This document shows, one piece after another, positions 1 to 5,071 of a stretch of 5,804 bases of DNA; positions within the stretch are counted from its first letter, which is position 1; each line of letters opens with the position of its first letter. The stretch spans positions 1 to 5,804 of the forward strand of contig QMNL01000130.1 in the NCBI GenBank assembly GCA_003647755.1, in the 5' to 3' direction. Made by a program: the position numbers and the translations under genes. The notes below the pieces were generated by a model, which was not told the origin of the DNA, ran no database searches, and was given only the letters and a program-made list of their open reading frames with translations. The stretch is from Candidatus Coatesiibacteriota bacterium. Lineage in GTDB: Bacteria > B130-G9.

Positions 1-11
1 CCCTGACGGGG

Positions 12-31
12 TCGAACACCCTCGAACACCC
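12..31. repeat. Tandem direct repeat, 2 x 10 bp
   Basis: TCGAACACCC occurs at 12-21 and again immediately at 22-31 with no mismatch. It sits at the left end of the palindrome cluster. No function is evident. It could be a slippage product or half of a protein-binding site with one-helical-turn spacing. Confidence 0.6.
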
Positions 32-50
32 CCTCCATAGGGCTATGTTC

Positions 51-83
51 AGCCCTTTCAGGGCTGTTTTCCTTTTCTTCTTT
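51..83 (+). terminator. Probable intrinsic terminator of an upstream gene
   Basis: A 6-bp GC-rich stem (AGCCCT 51-56 with AGGGCT 60-65, loop TTC) is followed at once by a pyrimidine stretch rich in T (66-83, runs of T broken by C). This is the form of a rho-independent terminator reading rightward, which would end a gene located left of the window. The T tract is interrupted, and the hairpin belongs to a cluster of palindromes, so it may instead be one element of a repeat. A competing hairpin uses AGGGCT 39-44 with the same left arm 51-56. Confidence 0.5.
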
Positions 84-156
84 GGCATTGATCCGTAGGT
101 TGCACCTACGGCTGCTCACGTCCATCCCCTTACGGGGATGCAGGAAGGACGCCTTC

Positions 157-374
157 AGTTGAGCAGGCCGGGGCACGATTACGAAAACTTCTCGTCACAC
201 TATGCTTGACTTTGAGTCTGAAATTCTTGGTAGACTTTTATGTCAAACAGTTGTTCTTTGTTATTGTTGAAGATTAACGTCTGGGAGTCGCAATAACACA
301 CGTCCTTCAGAAGGGTCCTTGTTACCGAATAACTTGTGTTGAACCCAAAATCTTTAGGCAGTAAGGAGAATGTG
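157..374 (+). promoter_or_regulatory. Leader of the glutamate dehydrogenase gene; weak promoter candidate
   Basis: This AT-richer stretch between the palindrome cluster and the dehydrogenase start must hold its promoter unless transcription enters from the left. The best sigma-70-like match is TTGACT at 206-211 with TAGACT at 231-236, but the 19-bp spacer is longer than ideal and the -10 matches only four of six bases. If it is real, the untranslated leader would be about 130 bases. I see no recognisable riboswitch and no convincing open reading frame here. A reverse frame across 200-400 has no family resemblance and runs into the dehydrogenase. Confidence 0.2.
363..368 (+). promoter_or_regulatory. 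Ribosome binding site of the glutamate dehydrogenase gene
   Basis: AAGGAG lies six bases before the ATG at 375. It decides the start: the frame is open from an ATG at 336, but that codon has no comparable site and would add 13 residues that are not family-like. Confidence 0.8.
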
Positions 375-1631
375 ATGGCTAAGGCTTTTCTCGAGATCAC
401 TCTACAACATCTGGACGACGCTGCGAAGAGGGTTGATCTGGACCCAAACTGCTACGCGATAATGAAACAGCCGGAGCGCGAGCTTACGGTTGCGATACCA
501 GTGCGGATGGATGATAAGCACGTAGAGGTCTTCACGGGGTATCGAGTTCAACACTCCAGCTCAAGGGGCCCATGTAAAGGTGGGGTCAGGTATCATCCAG
601 ATGTGACGTTGGATGAGGTCAAGGCGCTGGCCATGTTGATGACCTGGAAGTGCGCAGTCGTGAATATCCCTTACGGCGGCGCGAAAGGCGCTATCAAGTG
701 CGACCCAACAAAGATGTCAAGAAGTGAGCTCGTTCGTCTGACGAGGCGCTACACGGTGATGATTATGCCAATCATCGGTCGGCAGAAGGATATCCCAGCC
801 CCTGACGTTGGAACCAACGAGGATACGATGGGCTGGATGATGGACACTGTCAGCATGTTCCAGGGCCAGACGGTTCTGGACATGGTTACCGGCAAACCCG
901 TTAGCCTCGGTGGATCGCTGGGCAGGCGCGATGCGACTGGTCGTGGCGTTATGATTTGCACATTAGAGATTCTCAAGAAGTTCAAAAAAGACCTCTCTAC
1001 AACGAGCGTGGCCGTGCAGGGGTTTGGGAACGTTGGCTCGGTGGCGGCAGACCTTCTGGCCGAGAAGGGATGCAAAGTTGTTGCTGTTAGCGACGTTACC
1101 GGAGGGTATTACAATCCCAAGGGGCTAGACATAAAGGAGATGATAGAGCACGCTAACAAGCACCCGTTCAAGCTCCTCGAAGGGTACAAGCGAAAGGATG
1201 TAACCAGTATCTCCAACGCGGAGCTGCTCGCTCTTGATGTGGATGTGCTTCTGCCCTGTGCCATGGAGAGGCAAATAGTCGACAAGAACTCGGGAGACGT
1301 GAGGGCCAAGTTCGTAGTTGAGGGCGCAAACGGCCCCATTGCCAGGAATGCCGAAAAAATACTCCAGGAGAGAGGGATCACGATAGTTCCAGATATTCTT
1401 GCCAATAGCGGCGGCGTCATAGTCTCTTACTTCGAGTGGGTCCAGGATATCCAGGCCTTCTTCTGGAGCCTGGACCAGATCAACTATCACCTCAAGCGAC
1501 TGATGGTTGGGGCTTTCAACGACGTTTGGGAGCTTGCCCAGAAGGAGAAGGTGGATATGAGAATGGCCGCCTACATGATCGCCATCAAGAGGGTTGCCAA
1601 CGCTATAAACCAGAGGCGCATCTTCCCTTAG
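375..1631 (+). CDS. gdhA: Glutamate dehydrogenase (Glu/Leu/Phe/Val dehydrogenase family)
   Basis: A complete 418-residue cytoplasmic enzyme that interconverts glutamate and 2-oxoglutarate plus ammonia using NAD(P). The length fits the hexameric ~45-kDa class. Visible residues, aligned from memory to the Clostridium symbiosum enzyme: K68 in CKGGVRYHP (side-chain carboxylate), K92 (alpha-carboxylate), K104 in PYGGAKG (catalytic lysine), D144 in PAPDVGTNE (catalytic aspartate), and S351 in VSYFEWVQ. K68 and S351 together favour glutamate over branched-chain or aromatic amino acids. The Rossmann fold starts at GFGNVG (216-221), with SD at 239-240 after the second strand; I cannot decide between NAD and NADP. 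The GAIKCDP segment after the catalytic lysine is slightly unusual (often GGI). The gene stands alone on the forward strand, converges with the hydrogenase operon, and has its own ribosome binding site. In anaerobes the enzyme often serves amino-acid fermentation, feeding reduced cofactor to hydrogen production; a functional tie to the neighbouring operon is inference. Confidence 0.95.
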   Translation: MAKAFLEITLQHLDDAAKRVDLDPNCYAIMKQPERELTVAIPVRMDDKHVEVFTGYRVQHSSSRGPCKGGVRYHPDVTLDEVKALAMLMTWKCAVVNIPYGGAKGAIKCDPTKMSRSELVRLTRRYTVMIMPIIGRQKDIPAPDVGTNEDTMGWMMDTVSMFQGQTVLDMVTGKPVSLGGSLGRRDATGRGVMICTLEILKKFKKDLSTTSVAVQGFGNVGSVAADLLAEKGCKVVAVSDVTGGYYNPKGLDIKEMIEHANKHPFKLLEGYKRKDVTSISNAELLALDVDVLLPCAMERQIVDKNSGDVRAKFVVEGANGPIARNAEKILQERGITIVPDILANSGGVIVSYFEWVQDIQAFFWSLDQINYHLKRLMVGAFNDVWELAQKEKVDMRMAAYMIAIKRVANAINQRRIFP

Positions 1632-1636
1632 GAGTC

Positions 1637-1676
1637 GCTCTCCGGGAGAGCAGATGACTACATTTTATCCATCTGC
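1637..1676. terminator. Convergent-gene hairpin pair, possible bidirectional terminator
   Basis: The 50-bp gap between the two converging stop codons contains two inverted repeats that share bases. GCTCTC 1637-1642 pairs with GAGAGC 1646-1651, and GCAGATG 1650-1656 pairs with CATCTGC 1670-1676 (13-base loop containing TTTTA). Neither hairpin is followed by a clear T tract in either direction, so intrinsic termination is uncertain. The position between convergent genes favours a role in transcript ends. Confidence 0.4.
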
Positions 1677-1681
1677 ACTGT

Positions 1682-2227
1682 CTATTTGGCACGTATTTTC
1701 TCTAGCTGACTCTCAAGGATTTCCCGGACCAATCGAATGGTTCTGGCGTCGCTGAAGAGCTGGCCGCCCGTCATCTTCCTCACGTCCCTTGTGTCGAACG
1801 TGCACGTCTCAATTCCTTTTTTGTGCACGTATGCGAAGTCTATTTCCGGTGAGCCGAAGACCAGCGAGAGAATCGTTGATTTCATATCCCCCAGCGGCAT
1901 TCTGTCGATGCTGCTGAGCATGAAGCTCGCCGTTACCGTGGTGCCTTGCCCGGGGACCGACTTCACCTCAAGGCCACCTCCCGCTTCTTTGGCCGCTTGG
2001 GAGATAAGCGCAAGTCCAAGCCCGACCTCTTTGTCCTGCTTCGTCGTCGTAAACGGGTCAGTCACCTTGTCCAGCATCTCGCTGTCCATTGCTTTTCCGT
2101 TGTCGATGATCTCGATAGTCATCAGGTCCCTCTTGAGGTCCTCAGTGACGTGTATCTCGATCCGTGTTGCCCCAGCCGCCACAGAGTTCTGAACGATGTC
2201 GAGGACGTGAATCGAGAGTTCAAGCAT
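1682..2227 (-). CDS. Stand-alone histidine-kinase-type ATPase (GHKL), last gene of the operon
   Basis: A 181-residue soluble protein. The N-terminal ~105 residues form a HATPase_c domain: N-box HVLDIVQNS (N14), G1 motif DNGKAM (D42, G44), F59 in DPFTTTK, G2 GLGLAL (69-74) and GQGT (93-96). There is no dimerisation/phosphoacceptor (DHp) region, no sensor domain and no membrane segment, so it cannot autophosphorylate on a histidine of its own. The G1 box has alanine at position 46 where DxGxG kinases have glycine, which may weaken ATP binding or turnover. Residues ~106-181 form an extension of unknown role (starting near DRMPLGD). The start at 2227 was chosen because GGAGA precedes it and because MLEL opens the kinase fold; the open frame to 2314 lies inside the PHP gene and looks unlike a protein domain. 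It overlaps the PHP gene by 8 bp. An ATP-dependent switch or protein kinase downstream of the hydrogenase sensor is inference. Confidence 0.85.
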   Translation of the reverse strand: MLELSIHVLDIVQNSVAAGATRIEIHVTEDLKRDLMTIEIIDNGKAMDSEMLDKVTDPFTTTKQDKEVGLGLALISQAAKEAGGGLEVKSVPGQGTTVTASFMLSSIDRMPLGDMKSTILSLVFGSPEIDFAYVHKKGIETCTFDTRDVRKMTGGQLFSDARTIRLVREILESQLEKIRAK

Positions 2228-2975
2228 CAGCAGAGTCTCCGGTGATGATCCTTCTCCCTGAGATGCCCTTAAGGGCCATCTTGAGCTCAGAAATGGTCGT
2301 GGCCTCGACCTCAAATGTAGTAGTCATTTTGCCTATGTCATCCGGATAATGGGCGTCCGAGTCATAAACCACCGGAAAGTCAATGGAACAGCCAAACCTC
2401 TTAGCAACTTGGAGAAGCGAGACGTCACTTGTTATCTCGACCGCATCAATCGCCAGCTTCTCAGGAATGAAGCCCAGCTGATACAGCAAGCCGAAACGTT
2501 CCCTTTGTATGTGCGCCGCGATACACAAGCCGCCTAAAGCCTGAACGGACGAGGCAACGCGATCGACAGCCAGGTTTGTGGCGCCTGTCAGCAGCCTCTT
2601 GTTCTCCTCGATCACGTAGTCGTCCTGGTCAACGACATACTGATACCCGAACAGTTTCTCATCGTTTATGCCGGGCGTTAGATGCTTATAGACGATCTCC
2701 TGAATAGCCAGGGCAGATTGGCAGTTGTCGAACAGCCCAAGCAGATGAACCTCCTCCTGCGTGGTTATCTCAATGCCCAGAAGCACAGATAGCGGCAGAG
2801 CTTCGGCAGCAGCAACCGTTGCCTCAACGTTTTGGGTGGAGTTATGGTCGGTAATAGCAATCAGTCCGAGCCCTCGATCAAGCGCGGTCTTCACTACCGT
2901 TTTGGGTGTCATCAGATCATCAGCGCAAGGCGAGAGGCAGGTATGGATGTGAAGGTCAGCGCGAAGCCGCATCAT
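2220..2975 (-). CDS. PHP-domain metal-dependent phosphoesterase
   Basis: A 251-residue complete protein of the PHP superfamily (YciV/TrpH-like side), cytoplasmic. The full metal-ligand set is visible: D7-L-H9-I-H11-T, D43-H44-N45, E69 in GIEIT, H77 in EVHLLGLF, H155 in AAHI, and D207-A-H209 near the C-terminus. Known members hydrolyse phosphate esters, including nucleoside 3',5'-bisphosphates and the 5' ends of short RNAs; the substrate here cannot be read. Two cysteines, C13 and C17 in HTCLSPCADD, sit right beside the metal site and could make it redox- or oxygen-sensitive (inference). The start overlaps the preceding DRTGG gene by ATGA; a second ATG one codon later (2972) is equally possible. 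PHP genes are found with sensory-type [FeFe]-hydrogenases in other anaerobes, which supports a signalling or regulatory job, perhaps on a nucleotide messenger. Confidence 0.9.
   Translation of the reverse strand: MMRLRADLHIHTCLSPCADDLMTPKTVVKTALDRGLGLIAITDHNSTQNVEATVAAAEALPLSVLLGIEITTQEEVHLLGLFDNCQSALAIQEIVYKHLTPGINDEKLFGYQYVVDQDDYVIEENKRLLTGATNLAVDRVASSVQALGGLCIAAHIQRERFGLLYQLGFIPEKLAIDAVEITSDVSLLQVAKRFGCSIDFPVVYDSDAHYPDDIGKMTTTFEVEATTISELKMALKGISGRRIITGDSADA
2236..2240 (-). promoter_or_regulatory. Ribosome binding site deciding the start of the terminal ATPase gene
   Basis: On the reverse strand GGAGA lies eight bases before the ATG at 2227. It sits inside the end of the PHP coding sequence and supports 2227 rather than the longer open frame. 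Confidence 0.65.
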
Positions 2976-3319
2976 TTCGCCGCGCGCTTCAGCCCCATCA
3001 AATAAAGCCTGCCAGCAATCTCATATGAAGAGAGCCCCGTCGTGAATATTGGTATCTTATGTTCCTCAGCCTTTTTGAGCGTTTCCGGCTCGGGGACCCT
3101 CCCGTTGACCACTATGACGCCAGAGAGCCCCTTGAACTCCGCGACGGCAGTTATGTTGGGGTGGACGTGAATCGTCAGCCAAATGTATCCCTCGGCTGAG
3201 TTAGCCATTACGTCGCTGAGAATATCACCGATATAACATCCTCTGACCTCGCAATCGAGATCGCAGCTTTCTGTGCGAAGCTGAAGCCCAAGCTCTTCAA
3301 TGATCCTTGAAAGTTTCAT
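2972..3319 (-). CDS. DRTGG-domain protein, second copy
   Basis: A 115-residue soluble protein consisting essentially of one DRTGG-type domain. Recognisable features are the opening MKLSRIIEELGL, the GDILSDVMAN segment (31-40), the hydrophobic strand GLSGVIVVNG (64-73) with E77-P78-E79 after it, and the C-terminal IPIFTTGLSSYEIAGRL. The core pattern (DIL/DLM-SDV ... LSGVI-V-G ... P-T ... E) is shared with the other DRTGG gene at 5072-5431, so the two are paralogues, though strongly diverged. This copy alone has cysteines C19, C23 and C28, and H51/H53, which could bind a metal or respond to redox state (inference). DRTGG domains are thought to bind ligands, possibly nucleotides, and otherwise occur fused to CBS domains or to phosphotransacetylase. 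Overlaps of ATGA with genes on both sides imply translational coupling. Confidence 0.8.
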   Translation of the reverse strand: MKLSRIIEELGLQLRTESCDLDCEVRGCYIGDILSDVMANSAEGYIWLTIHVHPNITAVAEFKGLSGVIVVNGRVPEPETLKKAEEHKIPIFTTGLSSYEIAGRLYLMGLKRAAK

Positions 3320-4635
3320 CTCTTCCGAATCCCCTTGAGTTCCGCAATACGGCCGCCGGCCAGCCCTGACTTTACGAAGATACAGTCCTCAATACTAGCA
3401 AGTCCCCGCACAATATCGTCCGCAAGCGTCTTGCAGTCTGGTGCGCCACATGCACCGCAGTTCTTGCCCGGAAGTGCTCGAGAAATCTGTTCCCTAAGCC
3501 TCATCTTGCCAATAGCGATTGAGGTATCGGTGTCCAAGGCTGGAATGGCTTGAGGGCGGATTTTACTGGCAAGCCTGAAGTAGTTTCTGTCGTATTCCTC
3601 AAGGTCCGTCATCTCCTCTACTTTCAGCTTGCGGCCAAATAGCTTCACAAGCGAGCTGATCGTGTTGCTGGCGATGTAGCGGTTCTGGACAGTCAGCGGG
3701 CCGCCTATGCAACCGCCAGGGCAGATCTGACATTCCAGATATTTGATGTCCCGAAGCTTGCCTCGCTCGACAGCTTTTAGGATGTTGAACGTCTCCTTCA
3801 CACCGGAGACGGCTAGACTTGCCTCAATCCCGAGCGCAGCGACCTCGCCGCCACTTCTGCCAAAATTGATGCCAGTTCCAGATGACCTATGTAGAGGTTG
3901 GTCTCTCTTTTCGGCTTTAGAGTCCTTCAACGCGCCGAGCAACGACCCGTAAACCTCCGAGATGCCAACAGCGCCGTCGAGAAAAGACTTCTCCTCGGTT
4001 GGTGGGTTGGCCATGGCCGCCAGCTTGGCAAGACAAGGTGTGATGTGTATGACGCCTATTTCGCTCTCCTCGATACCGAGCCTCTTGTGGACGTCTGACT
4101 TGATTGCCTTCGCTGCTATCTCCCGAGGCGCCCTAAAAGGCAGAATCAGATCCGTCAAATCTGGGAACATAAGCTGAATTAGTCTGGTAACAGCCGGGCA
4201 CACGGGAGAAATAAAAGGGTCACCAGAGTAGTTCTCCTCGATGAATTTCTTCACGTCTGAAAAAACAAGCTCACACGTGTAGGCCTTGTCGTAGGCGTAG
4301 TCAAAGCCAAGTAAGAGTAACGCTTGAAGAATATCCTCTGGCATCGTGTTCGGGCCAAACTGTGAGTAAAGCGCCGGTGATGGGAGGACCACCTTGTATT
4401 TGAACCTAGTCAGGTCCATATATGTTGTCGTGACCGGGATGATCGCCCGGCGAGGGCAGACACGAAAACACTCGCCGCAGTCGATACATCTTTCTGGCAG
4501 AACCCGGGCGACTCCTCCTCTAACACGAATGGCCTTGGCGGGACATGCCTTTGTGCACTCCACGCATCCGTTGCAGCGCGACTCATCAATCCTGAGCGCG
4601 TGGTGGATGTCCTTAGCTGTTGGACCTGGCACCAT
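3316..4635 (-). CDS. Putatively sensory [FeFe]-hydrogenase with C-terminal [4Fe-4S] domain
   Basis: A 439-residue cytoplasmic iron-sulfur protein. Domains in order: two [4Fe-4S] ferredoxin motifs (C21/C24/C27/C31 and C50/C53/C56/C60), an H-cluster domain (~75-340), and an RnfB/CFeSP-type [4Fe-4S] domain near the end (C393-x2-C396-x4-C401-x16-C418). All four H-cluster cysteines are kept: C146 (SPVCPA), C201 (TPCLAK, with the conserved K204), and C305 and C309 (CPGGC). The loops depart from the catalytic consensus TSCCP, MPC, and EVMACPGGC: the proton-relay cysteine is V145, and the methionines are T199 and Q303. This pattern, the lack of a PAS domain and the gene context place it with the group C/D sensory hydrogenases, most like group D. 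The ATG at 4635 overlaps the previous gene by 23 bp; a GTG at 4632 is better spaced from GAGG. No maturase (HydE/F/G) is encoded here. Fast H2 turnover is unlikely; H2 or redox sensing is inferred. Confidence 0.92.
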   Translation of the reverse strand: MVPGPTAKDIHHALRIDESRCNGCVECTKACPAKAIRVRGGVARVLPERCIDCGECFRVCPRRAIIPVTTTYMDLTRFKYKVVLPSPALYSQFGPNTMPEDILQALLLLGFDYAYDKAYTCELVFSDVKKFIEENYSGDPFISPVCPAVTRLIQLMFPDLTDLILPFRAPREIAAKAIKSDVHKRLGIEESEIGVIHITPCLAKLAAMANPPTEEKSFLDGAVGISEVYGSLLGALKDSKAEKRDQPLHRSSGTGINFGRSGGEVAALGIEASLAVSGVKETFNILKAVERGKLRDIKYLECQICPGGCIGGPLTVQNRYIASNTISSLVKLFGRKLKVEEMTDLEEYDRNYFRLASKIRPQAIPALDTDTSIAIGKMRLREQISRALPGKNCGACGAPDCKTLADDIVRGLASIEDCIFVKSGLAGGRIAELKGIRKR

Positions 4636-5062
4636 TGGCCTCGATGACTATATGGACCTTTGTTCCTTCGCCCACCGTGGAGGTTATCTGCATTTTGTCA
4701 CTGTTCTTCTTTATATTTGAAAGGCCCATGCCAGCTCCAAAGCCCATTTCTCTTATCTCCTGCGTTGCTGTGGAGTAGCCATTCTGCATCGCTAGCTCGA
4801 TGTCCGGGATGCCCTGGCCCTGGTCATCAGCGAAGATCATTATTGCGTCCGGCGTGACAGTCAGGGACAGCATGCCGTGATCGGCATAAAGGACCATGTT
4901 CATCTCCATCTCATAAGACGCGATGCCCGCCCGGCGAACAATCTCCGGCGGAAACGCTAAATCCCTGAGGGCTTCCACAATTTGACAGGACGCCTCACCG
5001 CCCCTGACAAAATCTGCGCCCTGTATCTCAAATCCTTGACTGAGAACAATTTTGTCTTTCAT
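4613..5062 (-). CDS. RsbT/RsbW-type anti-sigma serine kinase-like ATPase
   Basis: A 149-residue single-domain GHKL ATPase resembling the switch kinases of partner-switching systems (RsbT, RsbW, SpoIIAB). Motifs: N-box around E51-M-E53-M-N55, G1 as D80-Q-G-Q-G-I-P86, a glycine-rich lid GFGAGMGLSNIKKNSD (107-122) and GEGT (131-134). The DQGxGIPD plus GFGAGMGL combination is RsbT-like. Known members phosphorylate a serine on a STAS-domain partner or bind a sigma factor; no STAS protein, PP2C phosphatase or sigma factor is encoded in this window, so the partner is elsewhere or is one of the operon products. Unlike the GHKL protein at 1682-2227, all glycines of the nucleotide site look intact. It starts 9 bp after the first DRTGG gene without a clear ribosome binding site, suggesting coupling, and overlaps the hydrogenase gene, so the two products are likely made together. 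Confidence 0.87.
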   Translation of the reverse strand: MKDKIVLSQGFEIQGADFVRGGEASCQIVEALRDLAFPPEIVRRAGIASYEMEMNMVLYADHGMLSLTVTPDAIMIFADDQGQGIPDIELAMQNGYSTATQEIREMGFGAGMGLSNIKKNSDKMQITSTVGEGTKVHIVIEANGARSNS

Positions 5063-5071
5063 CCAACGGGT

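Larger units (their letters stand above)
1..156. repeat. Cluster of short extragenic palindromes (REP-like)
   Basis: Several perfect short inverted repeats lie almost end to end in non-coding DNA. AGCCCT 51-56 pairs with AGGGCT 60-65 (loop TTC). CCGTAGGT 93-100 pairs with ACCTACGG 104-111 (loop TGC). CATCCCC 123-129 pairs with GGGGATG 134-140 (loop TTAC). GAAGG 144-148 pairs with CCTTC 152-156 (loop ACG). The window begins inside what may be a further one (CCC 1-3 with GGG 8-10). The stems differ in sequence, so this is not a CRISPR array or a simple tandem repeat. It resembles the composite palindromic elements scattered between genes in many environmental bacterial genomes. No transposase or RAYT gene is visible nearby. 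The hairpins are seen directly; the REP-like label is inference, since copy number in the genome is unknown. Confidence 0.6.

Noticed and set aside
1..156. CRISPR array
   Set aside because: The palindromes differ in sequence and there are no equal repeats with regular spacers; the only direct repeat is a 10-bp tandem pair.
336..374. Upstream ATG extending the glutamate dehydrogenase by 13 residues
   Set aside because: The extension is not family-like and lacks a ribosome binding site, while AAGGAG sits at ideal distance from the ATG at 375.
200..400. 66-residue reverse-strand frame upstream of the dehydrogenase
   Set aside because: No recognisable family, no ribosome binding site, and it overlaps the dehydrogenase start.
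749..1490. Three reverse frames of 103-121 residues inside the dehydrogenase gene
   Set aside because: All are antisense shadows of a gene with full family motifs; their composition is low in recognisable structure.
1737..2192. 151-residue forward frame opposite the terminal ATPase gene
   Set aside because: It is the antisense shadow of a well-supported GHKL gene and shows no domain pattern of its own.
2228..2314. Longer start for the terminal GHKL ATPase
   Set aside because: The added 29 residues are Arg/Ser/Pro-rich, lie wholly inside the PHP coding sequence, and the start at 2227 has its own GGAGA site.
4394..4720. 108-residue forward frame across the hydrogenase N-terminus
   Set aside because: It is the antisense of the ferredoxin-motif region and spans the boundary of two confidently assigned genes.
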